Notes under the pieces: generated by a model
What the model was told of the DNA's origin: nothing
The model's database searches: none
Seen by the model: only the letters and a program-made list of their open reading frames with translations
Made by a program: the position numbers and the translations under genes
Origin: Acidimicrobiia bacterium
GTDB taxonomy: Bacteria > Actinomycetota > Acidimicrobiia > Acidimicrobiales > VFJN01
Direction: 5' to 3'
Assembly (NCBI GenBank): GCA_009694375.1
Contig: SHVB01000010.1
Coordinates: forward strand, 17,165-81,164
Length of the DNA: 64,000 bases
Shown here: piece after piece, positions 10,108 to 19,975 of the stretch
Layout of the letters: every line of letters begins with the position of its first letter
Numbering within the stretch: the stretch's first letter is position 1

Positions 10108-11214
10108 GTGGAGTTTGCGCCAAGCGACGAGCAGGTCTTCTTTCAGGAGACCACCCGCAAGTTCCTTTCGGCTCAGTGTCCGATTCCCGTGGTGCGCTCG
10201 CTGGAGTCGGCCCCGGCAGGGTATGACGCGTCGTATTGGCGGCAGGGGGCTGAACTGGGTTGGACATCGCTGTTGGTGCCGGCGGAGGCGGGCGGGGGCA
10301 GCCTGAGCGGCGAGGGTCTGATGGACCTCGTGCTGGTGGCCGAGGAGATGGGGCGGATGGTGTCGCCCGGTCCGCTTGGTCCCGTGAACGTGGTGGCCAG
10401 CGCCGTAGCGGCGGGGGGCTCGGCCGCTCAGCAGGCGGCGGTGCTGCCGGGATTGCTCAGCGGCGAAACGGTGGCGGCGTGGTGTGGCGAGCACCCCGTC
10501 GAGGGAGTGATCGACGGCGAGAACCTTCTTTTGTCGGGCCAGGCCTCGCCGGTGGAGGCGGGGGCCCAGGCTCAGCATCTCCTGGTGGCGGTGCGCACGG
10601 AGGATGGTCTGCGGCAGGTGCTCGTTCCCGGGGACGCTTCCGGGGTTACCGTCACCCCCCTCGGGGGCCTCGACCTCGTGCGACGCTTCGCCGAGGTGCA
10701 CTTCGATGAGGTGGTGGCCACTCCGGCCGAGAGGGTCGGGGCCGATGGGGATGCCGCCACGGCCGTTGAGCATCAACTGCAGATCGCCTGCGTGTTGCAG
10801 TGTGCGGAAACCGTCGGCGCCATGAGCCGCGCGTTCGAGATGACCCTCGAGTACCTCAGCGACCGGTACTCCTTCGGTCGGCCGCTCGCTTCGTACCAGG
10901 CTCTCAAGCATCGGATGGCCGATAACATGATGTGGTTGGAAGCCAGTCATGCCGTGATGACCGCCGCCGCCGGGGCCGTGGCGAGTGGGTCGCCGGCGGC
11001 GGGCGAGATGGTGAGTGCCGCCAAAACATGGATCGGCCCTCACGCCACCGAATTGATCCAGGATTGTGTGCAGTTGCACGGGGGTATCGGGGTGACCTGG
11101 GAGCACGATCTCCACCTCTATCTCCGCCGAACCACGGTGAACCGGGTTACTCACGGCACGCCCGAGTACCACGCGGAGCGGATTGCCACGCAACTGCTGG
11201 GAACGGCGTCATGA
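10108..11214 (+). CDS. Acyl-CoA dehydrogenase, first of an adjacent pair
   Basis: This 368-residue flavoprotein has the ACAD fold. The N-terminal helix begins VEFAPSDEQVFFQETTRKFL, the C-terminal helical domain contains LSDRYSFGRPLASYQALKHR (about 251-270), and LHGGIGVTWEHDLHLYLRR lies about residues 326-344. The GTG at 10108 is chosen for its ribosome site and because family members begin just before the DEQ motif. An in-frame ATG at 10051 would add 19 residues. The stop overlaps the second dehydrogenase by ATGA. Adjacent ACAD pairs in steroid-degrading actinobacteria form alpha2beta2 heterotetramers; by analogy these two may form one enzyme. Confidence 0.9.
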   Translation: MEFAPSDEQVFFQETTRKFLSAQCPIPVVRSLESAPAGYDASYWRQGAELGWTSLLVPAEAGGGSLSGEGLMDLVLVAEEMGRMVSPGPLGPVNVVASAVAAGGSAAQQAAVLPGLLSGETVAAWCGEHPVEGVIDGENLLLSGQASPVEAGAQAQHLLVAVRTEDGLRQVLVPGDASGVTVTPLGGLDLVRRFAEVHFDEVVATPAERVGADGDAATAVEHQLQIACVLQCAETVGAMSRAFEMTLEYLSDRYSFGRPLASYQALKHRMADNMMWLEASHAVMTAAAGAVASGSPAAGEMVSAAKTWIGPHATELIQDCVQLHGGIGVTWEHDLHLYLRRTTVNRVTHGTPEYHAERIATQLLGTAS

Positions 11215-12449
11215 CCACCGAGTCGGTGGAGGAGTTTCGGCAACGGGCGCGGGTGTGGCTGGCCGGGGCAATGCCGAGATTGTCGGGGACGATGCCGGAT
11301 CGCTTCGACGACAACCGCCGGCAGGTGGAGCGCGAGTTGCAACGCACGCTCTGGGACGGAGGTTTCGCCGGTATCGGGTTCCCCACCGAATACGGCGGCG
11401 GCGGGCTAGCCCCGGAGTATCAACGTGCCTTCAGTGAGGAGTCGCTGCCCTACGACATGCCGGTGTCGCTGAACGTGCCCACGCTGGGGATTCTGGCGGC
11501 CACCCTCGTCGATTTCGGCACCCACGAGCAGAAGGCCCGGCACCTCCCCGCCATCTTGCGGGGGGAGGAGTTGTGGGTGCAGTTTCTTTCCGAGCCCAGC
11601 GGCGGCTCGGATCTGGCTGGCTGCCTCACACGAGCGGACCGAGACGGTGATCTGTTCATCATGAACGGATCCAAGATCTGGAGTTCGGCGGCGTTCGTCA
11701 GCGATTACGCCCTGTGCCTGGCCCGCACGAACTGGGATGTGCCCAAGCACCGCGGTCTCACGATGTTCATCGTGAAGATCCATCAGCCCGGCATCCAGGT
11801 GGAGCAGATCCGCCAGGTCGACGGTTCGATGGAGTTTTGCCAGGAGTTTTTTGATGACGTACCGATCCCGGTCGCCAACGTTGTGGGCGAGGTGGACGAT
11901 GGCTGGACGGTGGCCACTCGTTTGCTGGTACACGAACGCAACGCGGTGGGCGGTGGGTCGCCGTACACCAGCGGCCGCTCGGGGGGCCACGAGTCGTCGG
12001 GTCAGGACGACAGCCTCGCCGAGATGGCCCGGCGCCAGGGCGGAGCGGGGGACGCTCATCTTCGCCAACTGGTGGCCGAGGCTCACGTGCGGGGTCTCGT
12101 GGGCGGGTCGCTCATCAAGCGGGTGACCAGTGGCGTGTCCAGGGGGCAGATGTTGCCCTCGGCCGGTTCGCTGCTGAAGCTCTTCAGTGCCACCAATGTG
12201 ATGCGCCGCTACGAGATCGGCCTGGAGTTGGCCGGGGAGGGGGCCGCCGCCTGGCCCGAGGGCACCGTCGAGGTGGCCCAGCGGTTGAGTGAGGCCACGC
12301 TGTGGCGCCAGGGTCTGTCGCTCGGCGGGGGGAGCAACGAGATCCAGCGCAACATCATCAGTGAGCGCCTTTTGGGGATGCCGCGTGAGTTCGCCGCCGA
12401 TCGTGACGTGCCCTATCGCGACGTGCGGCGAGGCAGTGCTCGCCGCTGA
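11211..12449 (+). CDS. Acyl-CoA dehydrogenase, second of an adjacent pair
   Basis: This 412-residue ACAD has the N-terminal domain with FAGIGFPTEYGGGGLAPEYQ (about residues 50-69), the middle domain with QFLSEPSGGSDLAG (about 121-134), which binds flavin and substrate, and a C-terminal LGGGSNEIQRNIISERLLGMP (flavin contact). The ATG at 11211 overlaps the first dehydrogenase stop; open frame upstream of it is a non-coding extension. It is co-oriented with the SDR gene 62 bp downstream. It probably dehydrogenates an acyl-CoA with its partner and passes electrons to EtfBA, which is encoded at 45504-47269. Confidence 0.92.
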   Translation: MTTESVEEFRQRARVWLAGAMPRLSGTMPDRFDDNRRQVERELQRTLWDGGFAGIGFPTEYGGGGLAPEYQRAFSEESLPYDMPVSLNVPTLGILAATLVDFGTHEQKARHLPAILRGEELWVQFLSEPSGGSDLAGCLTRADRDGDLFIMNGSKIWSSAAFVSDYALCLARTNWDVPKHRGLTMFIVKIHQPGIQVEQIRQVDGSMEFCQEFFDDVPIPVANVVGEVDDGWTVATRLLVHERNAVGGGSPYTSGRSGGHESSGQDDSLAEMARRQGGAGDAHLRQLVAEAHVRGLVGGSLIKRVTSGVSRGQMLPSAGSLLKLFSATNVMRRYEIGLELAGEGAAAWPEGTVEVAQRLSEATLWRQGLSLGGGSNEIQRNIISERLLGMPREFAADRDVPYRDVRRGSARR

Positions 12450-12511
12450 ACCGGGGGCGGTAGTGCTCGGACTACTCTTGCCGGGGGCCAGCCGATCGAA
12501 GGGGGCGTGGG

Positions 12512-13327
12512 GTGCAAGATCCACTGCAGTTCGAGGGGAAGCGGGTAGTGGTTACCGGCGCGGCGTCGGGGATGGGGGCGGCCACTGCGGCGTTGCTCAC
12601 CGACCTCGGGGCGGAGGTGCACGGGGTCGACATCGCCACCGGGTCAGTCCCGGTGGCGAGTTTTTACCAGTGCGACCTGAGTGATCCAGCCCAGATCGAT
12701 GCCACCGTGGCGGCCATCGGCGGCCGCGTGGATTCGCTGTTCAACTGTGCCGGCTTGCCTACTACCGCCCCCGGCCAGAAGATCATGGTGGTGAACTACC
12801 TCGGTCATCGCCATCTCACCGAGGCCTTGTTGCCGAGCATGCCAACCGGCTCGTCCATCGGTTTCATTTCCTCCGTGGCTGGCATGGGTTGGCAGGGCAA
12901 CGCCGAACTCCTGTTGGAACTGGCCGCCACGAAGGACTTCGCGGCGGGCCAGGCCTGGTGTGAGGCCCACGACGATGCCATCGCGCTGAACGGCTACGGG
13001 TTCTCGAAGGAGGCGATCAACGCCTACGTTTCGTGGCGGGGCTACCAGTTGGCGGCCCAGGTGCGGATCAACAGCATTCAACCCGGTCCCACCGACACCC
13101 CCATGATGCCGAGTTTTGTGGAGAGCATGGGCGAGGATTTCTTTGCGAAGTTTCCCAAGCCCGTGGGTCGGAATTCACGCGCTGACGAGCAGGCGTGGGC
13201 CATTGTCATGCTGAACAGTCCCCGGTCTAGTTACACCGCCGCCACCAACCTGTTCACCGACGGGGGTTTCACCGGTGGTCTGTTCACCGGCAGTATCGAT
13301 TTCGCCAGCCTGATGCCCCCCGCCTAG
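12512..13327 (+). CDS. Short-chain dehydrogenase/reductase (3alpha-hydroxysteroid dehydrogenase-like)
   Basis: This 271-residue SDR has a GTG start giving VQDPLQFEGKRVVVTGAASGMG. The nucleotide-binding motif TGAASGMG lies at about 15-22, the structural motif NCAG near 77, the catalytic Ser in GFISSVAGMGW (about 116) and the YGFSK catalytic Tyr/Lys pair near 165-169. The pattern of a long insertion before the YxxxK motif and the NSIQPGPTDTPM segment resembles 3alpha-HSD/carbonyl reductase-like SDRs. It would oxidise or reduce a hydroxyl/keto group on the pathway substrate using NAD(H). It is the last gene of the plus-strand dehydrogenase operon. Confidence 0.88.
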   Translation: MQDPLQFEGKRVVVTGAASGMGAATAALLTDLGAEVHGVDIATGSVPVASFYQCDLSDPAQIDATVAAIGGRVDSLFNCAGLPTTAPGQKIMVVNYLGHRHLTEALLPSMPTGSSIGFISSVAGMGWQGNAELLLELAATKDFAAGQAWCEAHDDAIALNGYGFSKEAINAYVSWRGYQLAAQVRINSIQPGPTDTPMMPSFVESMGEDFFAKFPKPVGRNSRADEQAWAIVMLNSPRSSYTAATNLFTDGGFTGGLFTGSIDFASLMPPA

Positions 13328-13351
13328 CCCGGGGGTAGTGGCGGGCGGGGC

Positions 13352-14572
13352 CTAGAGGATGGCGCCGGATTCTTTGAGGGCGCTGATTTGGTCCCAGTCG
13401 TAGCCGAGTTCCATCAAGACGAGTTCGGTCTGTTCGCCGTGTTCAGGGGCTCGCTCTACCTGGATCGGCACCTCGTCGAACTGAGCCGGACTGGCCACCA
13501 GCGCCACGTCGTCGCCGTTGCCCGCGGTCATGGTGGGTAGGTAGCCATTCGCTTGCACCTGCACATCGTCGTAGAGCTCGTCGAGGGTCTGGAATGGACT
13601 CCACACGCCGTCGAAGGTGGCCAGAGTTTCCTTCCAGTACGACAGCGGCTGGCTCTCGAAGGCCGCGTCGAGCCGCCCGATGCACTCCTCGGCGTTCTGG
13701 GCCCGCACCCCGGAATCACAGAACTTGGGATCGGTGGCCATGTCGGGGACCCCGAGCCGAACCACGAAGTCGTCCCAGTGTTTGTCGCTCTGGAGAAGGA
13801 TGAGGCTGATGAAGCGGTCGTCGCTCGTCCGGTAGGTACCCACTCCCGGGTTGGGCGACTTGGTGCGGTCCCCCTGGGGAATCTTGGAGAACCCAAACAG
13901 TTTCGAGGCGATGATCATCGGGGAGATCTGCCACATTGCGGTGGCCAACAGGGACACATCCACGATGCTCGTCTCACCGGTTCGTTCCCGTTTCAACAAC
14001 GCGGCGGCAATGGCCCCGGCAGTGGTGAGTCCGCCCATCACATCGCCGAAGGCCGGGGTGGGTTGGCCCGGCGGCCACCCGCCGGGTCGTTCGGGCATGG
14101 TCACCCCTACGCCGCCTCGGGCCCAGAACGAGGCGCCGTCGTACCCGCCCTTCTCCGCGTCCGGTCCTTTCGGGCCTGCCCCCGAACCACGAGCGATCAC
14201 AATGTTGGGGTTACGGGCGCGGATGTCGTCGGTGTCGATGCGGAGCTTGCGACGAATAGGAGGCAGGTAGTTGGTGAGGAAGACGTCGGCGGTCTCGACA
14301 AGCTTCAGGAGGGCTTCCCGCCCGTCGGGGTGGGTGAGGTCGAGGGCCACCGAACGCTTGCCGCGGTTGGGCTGCTCGATCATGAAGTTCACGGCCCCGG
14401 CGCCGCCGGGAAGTAGGCCGGAGGTGATGAGGCCGCGCTGGGGATCGCCGCCGGTGACGGGTTCAACCTTGATGACCTCAGCACCCCAGTCCACGAGGAC
14501 CGAACCCCCCGAGGGGATGAACATCCAACTAGCAACCTCGATGACGCGGATCCCGTCGAGCGGTCCAGGCAC
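13352..14572 (-). CDS. CaiB/BaiF (family III) CoA-transferase
   Basis: This 406-residue protein begins MPGPLDGIRVIEVASWMFIPSGG and continues with DWGAEVIKVEP, both hallmarks of family III CoA-transferases. A candidate catalytic aspartate lies in GGYDGASFWARGG (near residue 145), and the FGDVMGGLTTAGAIAAALLKRERTG-type core follows at about 174. The family moves CoA between carboxylic acids via an aspartyl-CoA thioester without ATP. It follows the aldehyde dehydrogenase by about 27 bp in the P450-ALDH-CoA transferase set, which fits activation of the acid made by the ALDH. Confidence 0.92.
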   Translation of the reverse strand: MPGPLDGIRVIEVASWMFIPSGGSVLVDWGAEVIKVEPVTGGDPQRGLITSGLLPGGAGAVNFMIEQPNRGKRSVALDLTHPDGREALLKLVETADVFLTNYLPPIRRKLRIDTDDIRARNPNIVIARGSGAGPKGPDAEKGGYDGASFWARGGVGVTMPERPGGWPPGQPTPAFGDVMGGLTTAGAIAAALLKRERTGETSIVDVSLLATAMWQISPMIIASKLFGFSKIPQGDRTKSPNPGVGTYRTSDDRFISLILLQSDKHWDDFVVRLGVPDMATDPKFCDSGVRAQNAEECIGRLDAAFESQPLSYWKETLATFDGVWSPFQTLDELYDDVQVQANGYLPTMTAGNGDDVALVASPAQFDEVPIQVERAPEHGEQTELVLMELGYDWDQISALKESGAIL

Positions 14573-14599
14573 TGGTGTCTCCTTGTGTGGGGCGACCGG

Positions 14600-16056
<1,457 letters not shown>

Positions 16057-16057
<1 letters not shown>

Positions 16058-17226
16058 CACCACTCCAGTTCGAGGTTTTCGACGGCTCGCAGGCCTTGTG
16101 AGTACTCCAGTTGTACGCCCTTCTTCACGTGATACTCGGGGATGGCGTGATGCCATTCCTCCAGTGTCACCCGCAACTCCATGCGGGCCAGGTGTGAGCC
16201 CAAGCAGCGATGGGCGCCACCCCCGAACGCGATATGCCGGTTCTCCAGTCGGTCGAAGTCGATCGTGTCGACCTCCGGCCAAACGCGCTCGTCGGTGTTG
16301 GCTGAGCCGAGCATCAGGGTGACGACCTTGCCCTTGGCAATGGGGCAGCCGGCGAGTTCGGTGGCTTCGGTGGTAACCCGCACCACGCCCTGCACCGGTG
16401 ATTCCCAGCGCAACATCTCCTCGATGGCGTGGGGGATCAGGGATGGATCCTCTACCAGCGCTCGCCGATGGTCATCGTGTTGTGCCAGGAAAGCGAGCAT
16501 GCAGTCCAAGGAGGCGGTCACCGTGTCCAGGCCGGCGAGAAAGAAGAGGTACCCGATGTCGAGCACCTCGTTGGTGGTGAGGCGCTGTCCGTCTACCTCG
16601 GCGTCGAGGAACCGGGAGATGAAGTCGTCGGAGCGCTCTTCTTGGCGCGCGTCGATGGCCTCTTGGAGCACCGCATAGATCTGCTGGCCCACCTTGTCGG
16701 TGTAGGCCACTCGTTCTTCGCTAGTGGTCACCGGGGGTCGGATGATTCCGTCTTTTAGTTTGATAAATTCGTCGGCCCGGTCCACGGGGAGGCCGAGCAG
16801 TTGGAGGAACACGGTAGTGGGCAGCGGTTCCGCCACCGCGGTGTGGAAGTTGCACCCGCCCTGGTCGGCTACCGAGCGCACGAGGTTGCGCACGAGGGTG
16901 CGCGTCTGGTCTTCGAGTAGGGCGATTTGCTTGGGGGCGAAGATCGGGTCGAGCAGTTTGCGGTAGTTGCGATGGTGGGGTGGGTCGATCTGGAGGGGGA
17001 TCAGGGGGCGTACCTGTCCGATGGCTACCGCATCGATGCCGGAACTGAAGGTTTCCGGATGCTGGAGTACGTAGCGCACATCGGCATCGCCCCCCACGAT
17101 CACCATGCCGATCTCTTCGCCCATGTCGATGGCCGCTCCGGCATCGCGCAACAGCTTGAACATCGGTTGGGGGTGGGCGAGCGCCACCGGATCAGCCTCG
17201 CCCCCCATCATGCTTAGGTCGGACAT
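16057..17226 (-). CDS. Cytochrome P450
   Basis: This 389-residue P450 has the I-helix LAGLDTVTASLD (near residue 225-236), ExxR in EEMLRWESP (near 273), and haem loop AFGGGAHRCLGSHLARME (near 335-352) with the Cys ligand. The AGxDT acid-alcohol pair for oxygen activation is intact. It heads an operon with ALDH (1-base overlap) and CoA-transferase, consistent with stepwise oxidation of a terminal methyl or hydroxyl. The two P450s in the window differ strongly in sequence, so they are not a recent duplication. Ferredoxin partner not in the window. Confidence 0.95.
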
Positions 17227-17287
17227 CGGGTTCCCCTCATCAACCGCTAGTGGCGCTCATCCCCTGGTTTAGTAGAAATCTAACGTT

Positions 17288-17305
17288 GGTGTCACAAACG
17301 ACACC
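17288..17305. promoter_or_regulatory. Inverted repeat upstream of P450-ALDH-CoA transferase operon
   Basis: GGTGTC (17288-17293) and GACACC (17300-17305) form a perfect 6-bp inverted repeat around ACAAAC. It lies 62 bp upstream of the P450 start on the minus strand and touches the stop codon of the preceding crotonase. It could be an operator for the nearby TetR regulator or a weak hairpin. There is no U-tract, so a terminator is less likely. Confidence 0.3.
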
Positions 17306-18207
17306 TAGGTTGGATCGGCGGCCCGCACGGTGTGCTTTTCGGCGGGAACGATGGCGGGCGCTTCCTTCCACAGCGGGATACCGTCTTCCGGCTTGGCGGC
17401 CGGCCACTGGTCCTCATGTACCTCGGCCCAGTGCGAGTGGTTGAGTTGGTGAAGGGTGAAGCAGGCGTTGAGGCTGTTGTAGAAGCCTTGGTTGTCCTGC
17501 GTTTCGTTCACCGACTCTTTGATCAGCAGCGCCGTCATGGTGGGGAGCGCGGCGATGCGACGGGCGAAGGCCAAGGTGGAGTCCTCGAGTTCGTCGCGGG
17601 GGAATACCTTCGACACCATGCCGAGGCGGTGCGCTTCGTGGATGTCGATGCTGTCACCGGTGAGCATCAGCTCTTTGGTCTTGCGGGCGCCAAACTCCCA
17701 GGGGTGGGCGAAGTACTCCAGTCCACACATGCCCAGGCGGGTGCCCACCACATCGGCGAAGACCACGTCGTCGGAGCCCACGATGAGATCACACGCCCAC
17801 GTGAGCATCAGACCGGCGGCGAACACCGTGCCCTGCACCTGAGCGATGGTTATCTTGCGGAGGTTCCGCCAGCGGCGGGTGTTTTCGAAGTAGTAGTGCC
17901 ACTCCTGCAGCATCCGCTTCTCCGCTCCCGAGCGGGTGGCTCCGTTGATGAAACTGGTGGGGTGGGTGGCGTACTCCTCCCGGGCGGCCTTGGATCCCAT
18001 GTCGTGTCCCGAGGAGAACAGGGGACCAGTGCCGCCGAGGATGACCACCCGACAGGTGTCGTCGGCTTCGGCGCGCAGGAAGGCGTGGTCAAGCTCCACC
18101 AGTAGGCCGCGATTCTGAGCGTTGCGGGCTTCGGGGCGGTCGAGGAGGATGCGCACGATGGCACCGTCGTCGTGGGTCTCGTACTGCAGGTATTGGTACT
18201 CGGTCAT
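17305..18207 (-). CDS. Enoyl-CoA hydratase/isomerase family protein
   Basis: This 300-residue crotonase-fold protein starts MTEYQYLQYETHDDGAIV and contains LDRPEARNAQNRGLL (about 22-36), the oxyanion-hole segment SSGHDMGSK (about 64-72) and a second segment near FAAGLMLTWACDLIVGSDD (about 129). The open frame extends 11 codons upstream, but the ATG at 18207 has a clear GGGAG ribosome site. The family hydrates enoyl-CoA or isomerises and cleaves ring CoA esters. The unusual 45-residue stretch between the two oxyanion segments (HPTSFINGATRSGAEKRML) suggests a specialised substrate. Confidence 0.88.
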   Translation of the reverse strand: MTEYQYLQYETHDDGAIVRILLDRPEARNAQNRGLLVELDHAFLRAEADDTCRVVILGGTGPLFSSGHDMGSKAAREEYATHPTSFINGATRSGAEKRMLQEWHYYFENTRRWRNLRKITIAQVQGTVFAAGLMLTWACDLIVGSDDVVFADVVGTRLGMCGLEYFAHPWEFGARKTKELMLTGDSIDIHEAHRLGMVSKVFPRDELEDSTLAFARRIAALPTMTALLIKESVNETQDNQGFYNSLNACFTLHQLNHSHWAEVHEDQWPAAKPEDGIPLWKEAPAIVPAEKHTVRAADPT

Positions 18208-18235
18208 TGGTCTCCCTCTCGGTTCCACACGCGGC

Positions 18236-18250
18236 GTCACCCGAGGTGAC
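18236..18250. promoter_or_regulatory. Short palindrome in promoter region of crotonase gene
   Basis: GTCACC-CGA-GGTGAC is a perfect 6+3+6 dyad 28 bp upstream of the crotonase start on the minus strand. It sits where an operator overlapping the promoter would be, in a gap of about 100 bp between two crotonase genes. No matching second copy was found elsewhere in this cluster, so regulator identity is unknown. Confidence 0.3.
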
Positions 18251-18305
18251 CTAGGGGTCCGACACTAGGAGACGCGGCTACCCGGCGGGGCGGGGACCGG
18301 CGTGT

Positions 18306-19241
18306 TCAGTCCACGACGTGGTCCACCAGTCCCCACGCCAGGGCGGTGAAGGCCGAGATGGGGTGGCGCGTGAGGGCGAGCAGGGCGGTTCGGTGACGTC
18401 CGATTCGACGGGGCAGGCTCACGGTGCCACCCGCTCCGGGTATGAGGCCCAGGCCCAGCTCGGGCAGGGCGATGGTGGTGGACGCGCGGGCCACCACTTG
18501 CCCGCCAAAGGCGGCCAGTTCGATTCCGCTGCCGATGCAGGAGCCGTGGAGGTGCACGGTGGTGCGATGGGCCAGGGGGTCGAGTACCGCACCGATGCTC
18601 AGGGCCAGGCGGATGAGGTGGCCGCTGGTGGGATCGGGGGTGGTGCCGAACTCGTCGAGGTCACCGCCGGAGCAGAACGATGCTCCCGCCCCCCGCAGTG
18701 TCACCCTCACCGCAGGATCCGCGGTGGCGATGGCCAGCGCGTCGAGTAACCCGTCGCGCATCTCAACTCCGAGGGCATTGTGTCGCTCCGGGCGATGGAG
18801 TTCGATGGTCAACACATCTCCCTGGCGTTCCACTCGCACGGCCGCAGTGGCGACGGGTGCACGGTTTCGCCTCGGGGTGGTGGCCCGCCAGTGCAAGAAC
18901 TCCGGCCCGCCCTGCAACGCCGAGTAGGTGGCTGATTCGGCGAGAAGGCCCTCGTGGGTGGATCTCCCTTCGGCCCCCCGCAAGAGAATGGCGAGGGCCG
19001 TGCTGGCTAGCGGGGCTCGTTCCGCGGTGGCGATGATGGCGAGGATGTCCTCGTCGCGATAGGCGACGACATCGGCCCAGGCGCCGGGTTCCTGACCCAC
19101 CACGATGCAGGGCTGGACATCGAGAGCGGGAGTTCCGTGCGGGGGTATCCCCTTCACCACGATGACGTCGCCGAGGCCGCCTTCACTCCGGGCGGCGAGG
19201 AAGGCACCGCATTCTCGACCGGATAGCTCAATCACGGCCAT
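18306..19241 (-). CDS. Enoyl-CoA hydratase/isomerase with N-terminal extension
   Basis: This 311-residue protein has a crotonase core only from about residue 130 (VRVERQGDVLTIELHRPERHN). The oxyanion segments are in SFCSGGDLDEFG (about 191) and HGSCIGSGIELAAFGG (about 232), and a PELGLGLIPGAGGTVSLPR stretch lies about residue 261. The first 125 residues have no recognisable catalytic motif but contain DEDILAIIATAERAPLAS and GLLAESATYSALQGGPEF, which look like a partner or degenerate domain. The ATG gives MAVIELSGRECGAFLAAR. It lies 66 bp downstream of the TetR gene in the same direction, separated by a 13-bp hairpin. Confidence 0.82.
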   Translation of the reverse strand: MAVIELSGRECGAFLAARSEGGLGDVIVVKGIPPHGTPALDVQPCIVVGQEPGAWADVVAYRDEDILAIIATAERAPLASTALAILLRGAEGRSTHEGLLAESATYSALQGGPEFLHWRATTPRRNRAPVATAAVRVERQGDVLTIELHRPERHNALGVEMRDGLLDALAIATADPAVRVTLRGAGASFCSGGDLDEFGTTPDPTSGHLIRLALSIGAVLDPLAHRTTVHLHGSCIGSGIELAAFGGQVVARASTTIALPELGLGLIPGAGGTVSLPRRIGRHRTALLALTRHPISAFTALAWGLVDHVVD

Positions 19242-19261
19242 TTCGTCAGCCTAGCGATGGG

Positions 19262-19300
19262 CGCCGATAGTGCCGGGGGGACCACCGGGCACTATCGGCG
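19262..19300 (-). terminator. Strong hairpin between tetR and crotonase gene
   Basis: CGCCGATAGTGCC (19262-19274) pairs perfectly with GGCACTATCGGCG (19288-19300) across a 13-base loop. It begins 8 bp past the TetR stop on the minus strand. It lacks a U-tract, so it could be a terminator, an RNA stabiliser or an operator; placement directly after the regulator gene favours transcript-end formation. Confidence 0.5.
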
Positions 19301-19307
19301 ATGGGCA

Positions 19308-19922
19308 TCAGGCACCTCGGACGCCCCGCAGGCCGCGCCAGGCCATGTCCGCCACCAATCGGGCGAGGTCGTCGGCGGCTTCTTCGGAGCCCTCGCGTAT
19401 CCAGAGTCGGCTAGTCCCCTCGGCGAGCCCGACGAGGCCGTGGGCGAGTTGTCGTCGTTGGGGCGGCGTGAGACCCGGTACATCGATGAGGGTGGCGATG
19501 GCCTCGGCGATGGCTCCTTCCACCTTGGCTACCTGGTCGGCGAACTCGTCGTCTCGGCGGGTACCGCCACCAAAGAGCACTTGGAAGGCGGCCTGGTTCC
19601 CTTCCACCCATTCGAAGTAGGCGATGAAGCCGAGTTCCACCTGTTCATGTGGCGACTGGGCGGTGGTGGTGGCGGTGGTGATGGCCTCGAGCAAGTGGGC
19701 TCCGACGTCGGTCAGTACCTCGCGGTAGAGGTCGCGCTTGGACCGAAAGTGCTGATAGAGCACGGGTTTGGTGACGCCGGCCGCTTCGGCCACGTCGTTC
19801 ATGGACGCGGGGTGCAAGCCCTGCTCCCCGAACACGGTGAGGGCCACATCGAGGAGTTGCTGGCGCCGGCGGGCGGCCGGGAGACGCTCGGTCACAGGGC
19901 GCTCGCGGGTGGGGGGTGTCAC
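19308..19922 (-). CDS. TetR/AcrR family transcriptional regulator
   Basis: This 204-residue regulator has an N-terminal TetR helix-turn-helix. RRRQQLLDVALTVFGEQGLH (about residues 19-38) is followed by MNDVAEAAGVTKPVLYQHFRSKRDLY (about 41-66), the recognition helix. The C-terminal region is helical and ligand binding. The frame opens with GTG at 19922; a second in-frame GTG at 19895 would drop nine residues. It lies among crotonase, P450 and ADH genes, so it may repress parts of this catabolic region in response to an acyl-CoA or steroid-like effector (inference). Confidence 0.9.
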   Translation of the reverse strand: MTPPTRERPVTERLPAARRRQQLLDVALTVFGEQGLHPASMNDVAEAAGVTKPVLYQHFRSKRDLYREVLTDVGAHLLEAITTATTTAQSPHEQVELGFIAYFEWVEGNQAAFQVLFGGGTRRDDEFADQVAKVEGAIAEAIATLIDVPGLTPPQRRQLAHGLVGLAEGTSRLWIREGSEEAADDLARLVADMAWRGLRGVRGA

Positions 19923-19975
19923 GCCAGGAAGCGTAGGCCTTGCCCGTCACTGCTTCGGGTCAGGGGGTGCTGGCC

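Noticed and set aside
19257..19300. Hairpin as part of an insertion-sequence end
   Set aside because: No transposase and no matching end is found in the window.
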